A DNA stretch of 64,000 bases from Takakia lepidozioides (Eukaryota; Streptophyta; Takakiopsida; Takakiales; Takakiaceae), in the NCBI GenBank assembly GCA_030704615.1, contig CM060732.1, forward strand, positions 1,426,001-1,490,000, written 5' to 3'. Position 1 is the first letter of the stretch. Each line of letters begins with the position of its first letter. This document shows positions 20,833-33,000 of the stretch, piece by piece. Under the pieces are notes generated by a model that was not told the DNA's origin, searched no databases, and was given only the letters and a program-made list of their open reading frames with translations. The position numbers and the translations under genes were made by a program.

Positions 20833-22874
20833 CCACACTCTATCCCTTCGCTTCTTTTTCCCCACACATATGCAGCCATCACAGCCTCCAAACTGTCGGT
20901 GGTACCCTTTGCCCATCATTTGCTCATAGGTATCCAAAGCCTCCATCCCGTGACCCTGCTGGGCATATCTTGCGATCATCACGTTCCATGATACCACATC
21001 TTGTGCAGCCATCTTATCAAACACTGCCTTTGCATCCTCCATGGACCCACATTTGGCATAAAAGTCCACGAGGGTATTGTTCAGAATCACATCTGGTACA
21101 ATTCCAACTTTGGCGATGTCACCATGCACCTCTTTGCCCTTTTCCAAGGCTGCTAGGCTTGCATAAGCATTGCAAACGCACACAAAATGTGATGTGGTTG
21201 CACTCACCCCTTCCCCCATCAATTGCTCATACGTCTCCAAGGCCTCCATCTCGTGCCCCTGCTGTGCATACCCTGCAAGCATCGTGTTCCACGACACCAC
21301 ATCTCGTTCAGCCATAGTGTTGAACAATCCCTTCACATCCTCAATGCTCCCACATTTGGCATACATGTCCACCAAGGCAGAATTCAGAATGACATTGGGT
21401 ACAATTCCAGCTTTGACAATGTCACCATGGACCTCTTTGCCCTTTTCCAGGGCTGCCAGGCTTGCAAACGCTTACAAATGTGACGTGGTTGGGCTTCACC
21501 CCTTCGCAAATCATTTGCTCATAGGTCTCCAAAGCCTCCATCCCGCGCCCTTGCTGTGCATATCCTGCAATCATCGCACTCCACAACACCACATCTCATT
21601 CAGCCATATTGTCGAACACTCCCTTTGCATGCTCAATGCTCCCACATTTGGCATACATGTCCACCAAGGTATTGTTCAGGATCACATCTGGTACGATTCT
21701 AGCTCTGACGATGTCGCCATGCACCTCTTTGCCCTTTTGTAGGGCTGTCAGGCTTGCACACGCACTGCAAACGCACACAAACGTGATGTGGTTGGGCTTC
21801 ACCCCTTCCCCCATCATTTGCTCATAGGTCTCCAAAACCTCCATCCCGCGCCCTTGCTGTGCATATCCTGCAATCATCGCACTCCACAACACCACATCTC
21901 ATTCAGCCATATTGTCGAACACTCCCTTTGCATGCTTCATGCTCCCACATTTGGCATACATGTCCACCAAGGTATTGTTCAGGATCACATCTGGTACGAT
22001 TCTAGCTCTGATGATGTCGCCATGCACCTCTTTGCCCTTTTGCAGGGCTGTGAGGCTTGCACACGCACTGCAAACGCACACAAACGTGATGTGGTTGGGC
22101 TTCACCCCTTCCCCCATCATTTGCTCATAGGTCTCCAAAGCCTCCATCCTGCGCCCCTGCTGTGCATATCCTGCGAGCATCGCACTCCACGACACCACAT
22201 TCCGTTCAGCCATACTGTTGAACACTCCCTTTGCATCCTCGATGCACCCACATTTGGCATACATGTCCACTAGGGCAGTATTCAGGATGACATCTGGTAG
22301 GATTCCAGCTCTCACAATGTCGCCATGCACCTCTTTGCCCTTTTCCAGGGCTGCCAGGCTTGCACACGCACTGCAAACGCTCACAAACGTGTGTGGTTGG
22401 GCTTCACCGCTTCCCCCATCATTTGCTCATAGGTCTCCAAAGCATTCCTACCACACCCATGGTAAATCCTGCCAACATTATATTCCACGTGATCAAAGAT
22501 CGTTGAGATATTCTGTTGAACACTTGGTGAGCATCCATGATGCTCCCGCACTTAATATACATGTTGAGAAGGGTGTTGAGGAGAAAAACATTTGGCGTGA
22601 ATCCACTTTGGATAATGTGAGTGTGCACCTGCTTTCCAACTTCCAGGCCTTTCACCTTGATGCACTTATGCAAGAGACAGAAATGCGTTTCTGAATCTAC
22701 TGAAATGCCTCCTTGGTTTAAAGTCTGTAGAGCCTCTTTCAGTCTGCGTCCCTCAAAGGCATCTTCACATGCCCAGAAGTGCCAGAATAGGCATTGTGGA
22801 CTCCCTCTCTTGATCCTCTTCCAGATGTTGTGGTCTTGGTTGAGGTGCTGCCGCTGCTGTTTCCAGTTGACCAT
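20806..22874 (-). pseudogene. PLS-type pentatricopeptide repeat gene, decayed and internally amplified
   Basis: The ATG is at 22874 (MVNWKQQ). PPR proteins of this kind bind organelle RNA, usually for editing or processing. The repeats are typical: VDMYAKCGS, DVVSWNTMLAGYAQQG, MEALETYEQMM, GVKPNHITFV, ALEKGKEVHGDIVRAGI. The body is made of units of 303 bp (101 codons), each one P-L-S triplet, seen by the repeated TTTGGCATA marks at 21060, 21363, 21655, 21958 and 22261. It is broken by frameshifts near 22437 and 22390, TGA codons near 21598 and 21901 (AER to AE stop), and an 11-bp deletion near 21470. The C-terminus runs into unrelated sequence beside the truncated transposase. No DYW or E domain is seen. 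Confidence 0.88.
20955..22400 (-). repeat. 303-bp tandem PPR-coding units
   Basis: Four to five units of 303 bp (one shortened to 292 bp by an 11-bp deletion) repeat head to tail. The two central units (about 21480-21783 and 21784-22087) are nearly identical, including the same TGA nonsense codon. Confidence 0.88.
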
Positions 22875-22899
22875 CTACCCACTTGTAGCCGCTGTGCTA

Positions 22900-23435
22900 T
22901 TAAAGAAGGTGCCCCCTTTCCCCCATTTTCCAGAGGACCCAGGCTTGCACACGCTTTTGCAAACACAAACACCCACGCGTGGTAAATCCTTCCAGCATTG
23001 TATTCCATGAGATCAAAGATCGTTGAGGCATTTTGTTGAAAACTTGGTGAGCATTCATGATGCTCCCGCACTTAACATACAGGTTGACAAGGGTGTTGAG
23101 GAGAAAAACAGTTGGCGTGAGTCCACTTTGGATCATAATGTGAGTGTGCGCCTGCTTTCCAGCTTCCAGACCTTTCATCTTGATGCACTTAAGCAAGAGA
23201 CAAACATACTTATCTAAATCTGCTGAAATTCCTCATTGGTTTAAAGTCTGTAGAGCCTCTTTCAGTATGCCTGCCTCACAAAGCATCTTGACATGCCCAG
23301 AAGTGCCCGAACAGGCATTGTGGACTCCCTCTCTTGATCATCTTCTAGAAGCTGTGGTCATGGTTGAGGTGCCTGATTTGATCATTTGTGCCGCTGCTGC
23401 CGTGGCTTCCAATTGACCATCTACCCATGCAGGTT
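22900..23435 (-). pseudogene. Duplicated N-terminal part of the PPR pseudogene
   Basis: This is a second, diverged copy of the start of the PPR gene, about 520 bp upstream of the first. It can be followed from a MVNWK-like beginning near 23420 through LKEALQTLNQ, LLKCIKMKGLEAGKQAHTHI and CGSIMNAHQVFNKMPQRSLISWNTM. It has in-frame stops and a 1-2 base shift and cannot be translated whole. It arose by local duplication. Confidence 0.8.
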
Positions 23436-24759
23436 TCTTGTAGCTATCCTTCCACAGGGAATCATAGGTGATCTGGAGCTTGAAATCCGGCCGCTTCGAT
23501 GAATCTCTCTATCCCTGTTCTTTCATTCTAGAGCTTCTCCTAGAATCTGTTATCTGTTTTCAATACTTTCCTGTTGCCACATAGGCAGTAACATGTCAAA
23601 ATCACTTCAAAACCCCCGGTACCATAGATCCACCAAGAGCTAACTTGCAGAATTCAACATGAAAATTAGGGACAACTCTGATAACAGGGAAAACAGGCTG
23701 AAAAGTATTGAAGAAGGTGCCTCCGTTACTGCTGCCTGGTTCTATCAACCGAGTCTGATGGGAGGGAAAAACAGGCTGAAATAGGTCAAAGAAGAAGGTG
23801 CCCTCACCACATTGTCCTCGACCTTGTGTCATGACCCATGGAGGATTTGACTGACCATGAACCTAAGAGAACCTCTTGTGTGTGTTGCTTGTGTCTGTAG
23901 TTAGGTAATGTCTGATTGGTCTGTGGGAACCACCATGGTGCAGCTGAGCGGGCAGAAAATGAAGCACGGCCTGCTAAGACCAAGCTGACTCTTCCAAGAA
24001 CCTTGTAAACATTAGGAAAGATACCAAAGCACGATACTAACAGGAGCCAGAGCCCACATTTGCAGGATGGACAAACTTCTTTACATCGTACATTAAGAAA
24101 AAGCCACATCTTGCGATTGCGGTTGTCCCACCATTGTGAAGGATCTTTAAGAACTCATGCCAGCTCTACTCTGTGCCGCAAATTCAGGGCTGAGTCTGAT
24201 GAGAGCACAAAACAGGCTCAAATAGGTCGAAGAAGAAGGTGCCCTCACCACATTGTCCTCAACCTAAGACCAAGTTGACTCTCCCCAGAACGGCGAGCTC
24301 TCAGCCGACACCTAGTCCTCGCACACATACCCTAGCGTTTGTCGGGTTGCTTGCTTTTCAGATGCGAAGGTTGCTCCAACTGCGAGCCTCCCATGTTTGC
24401 CCTCCCTCCTGCTCGCTGCTCTAAGTCCCAGCCCTCTCTCTCTCCCTCCCGCTCGCTCGCTCTAAGTCCCAGCCCTCTATTCACAGCTACCGGGATGGGC
24501 AACTTTTTAAAAAAATTAACCTTTTGCAAACCCTACAAGCAACTTTTGCAAAAAAATTTAAACCTTTTGCACTTTGATCTTTAAACCTTTTGCACTCTGC
24601 AACAAGTTTTAAAGGTACCATGTACTAGCTCTATCATGTTTTCATTTTACAATGTTGAATGATTCATATTTATGTCCGTGCACTGATATGGCCACATTTA
24701 ATTTGACTCCCTTCATGAGGATTGTTAAGCTTGCATTGCATTCGGTCTACATTGCAAAG
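23436..24759. other. Intergenic region with small local repeats
   Basis: No gene is recognised. A segment of about 80 bp (CAGGCTGAAATAGGTC, GAAGAAGGTGCCCTCACC) occurs at about 23750-23830 and again at 24190-24270, and a weaker form at 23680-23720. About 65 bp at 23548-23612 resemble 46447-46515. CT-rich and A/T-homopolymer runs occupy 24400-24600. Confidence 0.5.
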
Positions 24760-25992
24760 TGTGACGACCACCTCTTCATCTTTCCGAGGGCAGATTTCTG
24801 AAGTTCATGATTTATTCCATTTGCAGCGGAGTACTAACTAAACCCATACACCACAATCAGTGGAAATAATTGTATGGTCCCATTTCACACAGGTGTGTAA
24901 CATGCCATATAAACTAAGCCAACCCCTGCCACACTTATGGCTGTTTTCACACCGTTCTTGCCTGGGGTGTGGACCACATATGAGACACCCCACAGTTAGG
25001 GCATATTTAGACCCACACCTTGGCTCAGTCTACAGACCCATGATAAAAGCCGTGGAATGTGCCAGGTGTGAGATGACATACCCGTGGAAAAAGCCGGTTT
25101 CTCTTCTAGTGTAAAACAACCACTTCTTAGTTTCTCTTGAGCTACTCAATGCTCCTCAAGCTATCCTTGTTGTACTCCTTCTATGGTGTTTCTAACCTAA
25201 GCATGTGCTGCTCTTTGGCTTTTCTTTCACACCATGAACAACTAGAGCTTGCTCTTGAAACCCTAGTGTCTATCTTCTCCACACACAAGACGCTTCTCTT
25301 GTGATGCAAGAGCTCTTTTCCAAGCTCTCAAACCCTTGGTGCACAATAATGCTTCTACAAACCCTCAATGCATTCTTTTCACCATAGAAGCCATTTCCTT
25401 TGCAAATGGTTGTCACAACACTTGAGATACAAGAGATGACGCTCCTTCTTCTAGCTCTCATCTCAAACTTTCAAACATTTTGCTTTCGCGCACATAATGC
25501 TTTCTCCTTGCAACACTTGCAAAGTCTTGTAACTCAAGAGCTCTCCACCTCCTTGATGCAATGCAAAAACACTCTCCCTTGCAACACCTTGCAAGCCTTG
25601 TAAGATATTTGAGTTTTCCCTAGCTCTCTTACTCCTTGGTGTACACCAACACAAGTGCAAAACTAATCCTTACACTCCGCACTCATAAGCATAAGGTCAT
25701 CTTTTTGTAGTGATAATGAAAGTGAACATAATGGAAACACACCACTCATGAACCACTCAATCACATAAACTAAGTCAAGCCAATGGCACCCTTGCTAAGG
25801 GAATCCACACTACAAAGCCCTCACCACACTCCCTCTCAATACCTAGAGCTATGGAGGTGAGAGAGGCTCATGGAGGCTCAACTACAAGAAGATGAGCCTC
25901 CTCAGTCCTCACAAGGGGAAAACCTATCCCCATGTCCCAAGTGAGGCTCGACACCTCACTTGGCAAGTGAGACCAAATGAAGTCCCAACACA
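24760..25992. repeat. Possible degenerate LTR
   Basis: The stretch begins TGTGACGACCACC and ends CCCAACACA, with TG...CA limits and no genes, and the flanks CAAAG and CAAAA are similar. It has repeated CTTG/CAAG-rich phrases and no partner LTR in the window. This is a weak call from terminal bases alone. Confidence 0.2.
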
Positions 25993-26650
25993 CAAAATAT
26001 AAATATAAATATCTAAAATGTCCTAGCTAACTAGAAGTAGGTAATTCTAGATAACCATGACTAAAACCATGACATTTTTTTTTAACAAAATAATTTTAAA
26101 AAAAAAACTTTCATGGATGACAATGGATGGAAATGATTCCTGAAGATAAAGCGTGCAGGTAAGGGAGAAGCACATGCGGTAATTCACAGCGCCCTAAAAT
26201 AATAAAAACTCTACTCCGTAGAATTTTTTAAAGTGCCAGGCGGCTGGAAATCCATGTCCAATGCTGCCCACATGGGAGGCCAAATGGGCAATTTTGAAAT
26301 AACATCTAGGGCTAAAAATTTATCGTAAAGAATTGGGGCTGATTTCGCTTCGTTAATATCGTTTTGTTATACAGCGTAATAGCTAGCCACGAGTACGAGG
26401 GCAATACAAAGAAATATAATGCACAGTGCTGATTACAATCTGTGTAATGCACACCTCCAACATTTTCTTATATTCTACCTCCAAGATCTGTTCATTCACT
26501 AGTCCCATTTCTTTTACCATAAAAAAAAACGATGAAAAGAAAAAGAACTTATCCCATTTTTTTATACAGAGAAAGACCCTCATGTCAGGCGCCCTTTGAA
26601 TTTTATGCCCTAGGGCACCATGTAGTGTCAGTGTGCACTTATTTATGCTT
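25993..26650. other. AT-rich region, nothing recognised
   Basis: It contains homopolymer runs (A and T tracts at 26080-26110 and 26515-26545) and no supported gene. Confidence 0.4.
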
Positions 26651-27216
26651 CTCATTGTTGAATAATTGGGAGTTTAAGGCTCACGTGTGAGCCAGGCAGC
26701 GGGCCCCATGCACGGAGTCGGGCGCCCCTGGGTGGCCCCGCCGCGACCCATGACCTGGCCCGGGTGGGTTTGCCGCGAGGTAGGGTAACCCTAGGCGGCA
26801 TTGGGGCTGACTGCGGCTGTTTTCTAGGTTAAAAGGTAAAAAAAATATTGGGTTAATAGCAAGTAGTGGGTAGTGTGGTGGTTGGGTGCATTGAGTGGAA
26901 CCTACGAGATTGTGGGATCAACTCTGGCTTTGCCAAATGTGCATTAATGATGGTTCCGGCTGGCACTGCATGTGTATTATTGACCTTTGACCTTCTTTTT
27001 ACGGACGAGTTTTCCCCCAAAAATTCCAAAGTCCTGCGGGCGAGCTGCCGCGCGACGAGCAGACCCTACCCTCGAGAAGACCCGACCTGACCTGTCAGCA
27101 GATCCTGAGCAGACCCGGACCCGCCGGGCGGTCGTGGGGCGCCTGACATCCGTGCGTGCTTGGCCCGCTGCTTGGCTCACACTTGAGCCTTAAACTCCCA
27201 ATTATTCAAAAATGAG
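26651..27216. mobile_element. Non-autonomous inverted-repeat transposon (MITE-like), 566 bp
   Basis: The ends are terminal inverted repeats of about 50 bp: CTCATT, then TTGAATAATTGGGAGTTTA, then AGGCTCA and GCAGCGGGCC on the left, with the complement on the right. The inside is GC-rich (GCAGACC, CCCGGGTGG) and has no gene. A half copy with the same end lies at 59658. No target duplication could be recognised with confidence, so the superfamily is unknown. Confidence 0.8.
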
Positions 27217-29927
27217 AGGCCTTATTTATCAGAGGAATTAGAAAATAAATATCACCTCATGGGTGTAGTTGGGAAAGAAGCCAAACATAAAATTTACCCT
27301 CACCCCCTCCCCCCGACACCAAATTTCACATACAAAGCAGCCTATCTCACTTTTTGGATATGCTTTTTGGGGGAGATGTGCCATCAGATTATGGAGGGCA
27401 TATGCCTCAGAAAATTCAACTTGATACTTGAATTTAGTGGTCAAACCATTTTTTCCATGCAATCTTAAAATATATTTACAAATTGAGGCAGATTATTTTG
27501 TCAAATGCAATGGTCAAATTAATTGATTACACTTTTCACAGGATATGGATGTAGTAGATATGCACGTAAGATCCGTATGGACGATTGGAGGTAAAAAGTA
27601 ACACCCTTATCCATGAGCGTATGCACTATTTATTTAGTGGGCCCATCAAAATGGTGCTCTTTTGTTTGTTTGTTTTTTTCGCTCATTGTTTAAGGATTAA
27701 ATATCATCATCCACATTAGTGTTGTCTTATATAGTCTGTATTGGAGGGTAGAGCCATTACGCGCTCGGGCGCTTGTTTCGAGTGGTTACAAGATTCTACC
27801 CGTCTCTCCTCCTCTTTCCACGTGAATATAGGTGGAGGACTGAGAGCATATGCCTTCGATCTTCCGCAGATCGTTGTTGTCTCTCCTCGGAGATCTCTTG
27901 TGATGCACGTTAGGAGGTAGAAAGATGTGGTGTAATTTGTACTTGGAAAGCTTCTCCACTGCATAATACCTGCAGATGAGCTACGGGGCCACGGAGAAAC
28001 AAGAGTGATATCTTGCCAGTGCTCACTAAGATGAACCTACGAGCTTTTGTGCGAGAGGAAAGAATAGAGGTAGGTCTGACTGATTTTCAATCAGTCCACT
28101 GCTCAGAGTTGGGTGTGGAGGATTGCTAAGATCCCAAAGCCTGAGCATGTTGTACGAATTTTAAAGCGAGACTCTGCCGCAGAGACTGAGTTGTGGGAGA
28201 TCTGCAGGTGAGCTTGCTCGACTGTATCCGAGGCTTTCAGGTTCGTTAAGCTGTTACCTTCAAACGAATAAAGGGCCTCTCTTCTAAGCTGTCGGGGTGG
28301 GAGCTTAGTCAAGACTTCTTCAGCAGTACAGTAGAGTCTAAGTATGTGTGGTACAGCGAGGGGGAGGGGTGAAAGAGTGAAGGATAAGTTCAAATAGTTT
28401 TCTCGGGCTTGCCGAGCTCATTCATTTGTAATCGAACTGGCCCCTCCTTACGTGAGGTTGAAACCTCAGTTGATTTATCCAATTCTAAACCAACATATAT
28501 AGACTAACTTTTCCCCGTTCCTCTTCGATCTTTCTTTGTTTTACAACTTTACTTTTGATCAAACACCTTCATAGATATTATTTAAGTACTCCCTCATTCG
28601 TCCTCACTTAACTCTAATTCTCCTTCTGTCTTTCATTCTCTTCCCAACAACAACTATCGATCAAGTTGTGTAAGATGTAATGCCTCATGCAGCTGCCAAG
28701 AGTTCTGATCGTTGTAGTGGAACACCTCTGTAAGGGACTGGCTATCTTGGTGTAGGCAATAGTATCTCCCCTGGATCTCATAGTAGAAAGGGCAGTGAAA
28801 GAAGAAATGCTCTTCAGTTTCAAATTCCCTCCTTTCGTCTCTAACGGAAGCGTTCGATTACTGAGGACTCAGGATTACAAGTTTTGTGCACAGAACTTTT
28901 TTAGGATCTCGAAACACTTTCGAAAGGGAATGGTACAAGCGGGTGGAACTCTAGAGCCTGAATGTCGATAGCCCTTAGAAATCCTTGCGATATCGGCGAG
29001 GATAAGAGACATCGGATACTATCAGTCTGCTCCTTGGTTTGAGTGTCGTGAAGGATTGTGACTCCAGCAGCAGGGAGCGATGGGACATCCCGTGGATGCT
29101 GAAGATGTGGAAGTTGTGCTGCTTTCCGGTCAGGTACTGCTCATGATTTTTCCACGAGTGTGAAAATGGCCATCAACCTCATAGTAAATCACTTTCTGAA
29201 TTCTTGTTTCTCAGAGATCGGAAGAGTCAGTAAGTAGATGGATTATAAATTGCAGTTCACTGGGGGGAGTTTCTGAAGTCAGGAACGAGGGGGGTAGACA
29301 ACAGAGAGGAAATGATCATGTGGATGACCAAGCATATGTTAAATCTATTCAAGCATAACAGAACACTTTTCCTTGAGTAATACAAACTAGGCTGGTGGTG
29401 CCAGAGGATAACAGCGATGTCATGGGTTGATCCTAAACAGTACTCAAACAGTCATAAGTGGCCTTGGTCCAGTTCTGTCAAGTTTGTGATATTGCCTCTT
29501 GTGAAAGATGGATAGCCAATCTAACCTTCTTCATACTCACACAAGCATGTCCAAATCCTTTGAAGGAATCAATCGAACTCATTTTTGGGACCTCTTGAAC
29601 GTGTGTGCTGAGCACAACTGTTTTGGAGCTACTATGCATGAGTGGTATTATGGCAGATAGGTCTCTGCTGTTTTTAGGGTGTGAAGGAGTCTTGGGTCTT
29701 TTATTCCATCTGTTCTTGCCTACCCTGCATGTGTCCAGAGACCAATCAAGCAGTACGGATGTGTTCTGCCTCTGTGTCTCTCAAACATATAAAGTGCATT
29801 TCCACATGCATTTCAGTATTGCCAGTGCTGTCCTGACGTCAGATAGGAGTATCTTTCCAGAATTGCTTCGAAAGACAATTAGATATTCCATTGTCTATGG
29901 GGTTTGCCTAGCAAGACAAGGGTAATA
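27217..29927. other. Long region without recognised genes
   Basis: I see no frame with a known domain. The part about 27715-28560 has CT-rich and TATATA-bearing sequence that could be an old LTR, but no ends were found. The part nearest 29928 would hold the promoter of the phosphatase gene. Confidence 0.4.
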
Positions 29928-29965
29928 GTTTGAGTCTCCACAACCGTACTTGTGGAGACTCAAAC
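29928..29965. other. Perfect 16-bp inverted repeat upstream of the phosphatase gene
   Basis: GTTTGAGTCTCCACAA is followed by a 6-base loop (CCGTAC) and its exact complement. It ends about 126 bp before the phosphatase ATG. It could form a hairpin in a leader RNA or mark a small mobile element; its function is unknown. Confidence 0.75.
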
Positions 29966-30091
29966 TTGTGTCTTATGATGTGGAAATAATGTCATACTCA
30001 CACACTTTAATGTGTGCAGGTCAACTTAACATCAAGCAAGGCAAGATGTTGTGCCTGGGTGATTTTTGGGGCAGCTGTTGTAGGTTTGTGC

Positions 30092-33000
30092 ATGTTCTCA
30101 GCCCTTGCGCTGACTTTCCACTCAGAAGAGAGGCGGGTGTTGTGTGGAAGGAGGTCACTGGACATGCTTTGCAATGCACACACAAGGTTGCAGCCAAAAG
30201 CCCCAGTGAAGTTTCTGGTTGTGGGTGACTGGGGTCGAAATGGGAAGTACAACCAGACATTTGTGGCGGAGCAGGTGCAGACTTCCAACTTTCAGCATAT
30301 TGAAGAACTGGGACACAGCCTTGGTTTGTAGAAGGTCCAGAGAATGGTATGGGAAAGAAAGAAGAAACTTAAAAAGGTGTTAGCAGAACGCCCTGAGGGA
30401 AAGAGGCTGAAAGTGGGAATATGTCAGGCTAATGTGGCCAACCTATAGCATGTCAATATGTCCCAATTGTGAATGTATCGACGATGCTTGCATCATCCTG
30501 ATTTGCTACTGTGTACTTAAGACGCTTGGTGGACATGGGAGCCTCACATCCATGCTTGACCACTGAGCAAGCTCTTAAAAGTTCGATTGCTGAAAAAGGA
30601 TCTTTTGACTTGAAAGTGGACGACTTGTTTAAATTTCTTCACTGAATTCATGCTCATGGTAACAGATGGGCAAAGTGGGAGCACAATTGGACATCAATTT
30701 TGTCATATCCACAGGGGACAATTTCTATGATTCTGGTTTGACAGGCCCTGACGATAATGAATTTACTGAATCCTTCTCCAACATATACACTCAACCGAGC
30801 TTGCAAAAGACTTGGTACACAGGTATTATCACTCCTCTATTGTAGTCTAATGATTTTCAATGGGTGAGGTCTAAATCTGATCCATTCATCTGAAGCAGCG
30901 TGCAAGTAGTCTTGGACTCCCCAGCATAGAGCCTGTGCAGCATCAAAGAGATGGACAGATGGGCAAGCTTGGGTATTAAGAGCAAGCTAAGGAGCACTTA
31001 GTTGTCATTTCTGCTCCTTTTCTACTTGATACATGTTTTCAAAGGAAAGTTTCCCACTGCATCTGGTCACGAAGGAGACATTCTCTTGTCTTAGTAGATG
31101 ATAGTCTGTTGCATTTATAATTTGCCTGACAATGTGTTTTTACATCAATGGTGCAGTTCTGGGAAATCACGATTATCGTGGCAATGTGGAAGCTGAATTG
31201 GACGAAAAGATGACTGTCCGTGACTCTCGCTGGTTCTGCCACAGTAAATTTCAAATTACTCGCGAGCTTTCACCTCAAGGTATAGATGTTATCAGTTGTA
31301 GCTGCTTGATAATTTAGCACTCACCATGTGACTGATTACAATTCTTCTCAGCTACCCACTCCTTGGTTTCTTTGCAGGCTAAATTCACCAACATACTTTT
31401 ACTTGATGGATCGACTATTTGGTATATTGCCACTGTCTTCATTATCCCAAGCTTCAAAGGCACTAGTTTGTTTGTGTGCTATGTGTCCATGAACAGGGGA
31501 AGCAAGTCATGTGGAGTTCTTCTTCATTGACACCAACCCGTTCAAGGAATCGTATTGGACTGAGGAGGACAACAAGTATACATGGCAATTACAGATTCCC
31601 CGAGAAGAGTACATAGCCGACCAGCTTCAGGTACCTTCGAATTTCTGACTCTTTCATATGACAGGTACTTAGCCCAAGGAGGTTTTGCTAGGTTGCCCAA
31701 TTGATTTGGGCGATAGGAAAGAGGGATTACAAATTAAGTCCATGTGGGTTGTACACTGCAGAATCTCACAAATGCGCTGGAGGCGTCCAAGGCTAGGTGG
31801 AAAATAGTGGTTGGTCACCATACAATGCGCAGTATAGGCAATCATTGCGATACAGATGAGCTTATTGCACGTGTCCTTCCCATCCTGGAGGTTTGAGCCT
31901 TTTTCCTGGTTATTCTCTTTGGGATTAGAAAAACCAGAAAGGACATGGCAAACCCACCACAGTATTGCCCCCCCTTGGAAGTGCCATCTACATCACAAAA
32001 CATTCTTAGAGGTAGGCTATGTTAGCCAGTCTTGCAGCTTCAAATTCATTCTTGGAGGAGGTTGTAGACGTGTTAGACTGCCTATATGTAGGCATCCGAA
32101 TGTGGGCTGGTGTGTTTGAATCCATGTCCAGTACCGTTTTCAGGGACGGCATTGAAACTTATAATTGAGCAGTCATTTTCTTTTCCTTCTCTGCCCAATT
32201 AAGTGATTGTGCATGTTCCTTTAGTGCATGAATCCTTCTAAACCATCAGACCACTCAAATCTCTCAGAATGCATTGGGCACTGGTGAATACCAATAATGG
32301 CAGCTGTGTGGGGTGAATTCAGGCAAATGGTGTGGATGTGTACATTAATGGCCATGATCACTGCTTACAGCACATCAAGCGCTCTGACAGGTATTGTTTC
32401 GTTCCATTCTGATGTTAGCACAAGTGCTCTACAATCTAACATTTCACATAAGCTTAATTGAGTGATAAACCGTTGCCAGTTAGGCCAAGATGCAATGGGT
32501 TAAGATCTAAACTGTCTTGGTGCAATATCTTGACAGATATGGTTAGATTCTTTTGCTCTCCCTCAGTGTCCCATCTTGGTCACTGTAACGGGACAGTTCT
32601 TGACAGTATTTCTGTGGCCTGTAGATATAAAGTAGGCTTACACTTCTAAGCTTAATATGCCGTCTTTCTTTCTTTCTCTCTCTCTCTGTCTCTCCGGCCA
32701 CAAGGCTACGGCAAACAACGTCTTATGAGTACAATCTCTCTGTCTCTCCCTGTCCTCTAGGAAGCCTATTGAAATTGGGTGGACTTGAAACGGGAGTACA
32801 TTAATGTCTCTGTGACTAAATGCCGGCCTTGTGACCTCGTGTTCTTGTTTCGACCTGAAGCGCTTTGCTTCAGGTAAGGTAGTGCATTGGATTTAGTTGG
32901 AAAGCTTGGGGCCTTTCCCTCTTTAGAATATGCCTACACGGGCCATTCCCTGCAACTCCCTGGAGTGTGATCTCTGAATGGTAACAAGCGGACTCCTACC

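Noticed and set aside
24760-25992. A full LTR retrotransposon
   Set aside because: Only TG...CA-like limits are present; no primer site, coding sequence or second LTR was found, so it is listed only as a weak LTR candidate.
27238-29925. Several 60-106 codon frames in the long unrecognised region
   Set aside because: Composition and length are as expected by chance; no recognisable motif or splice-supported extension.
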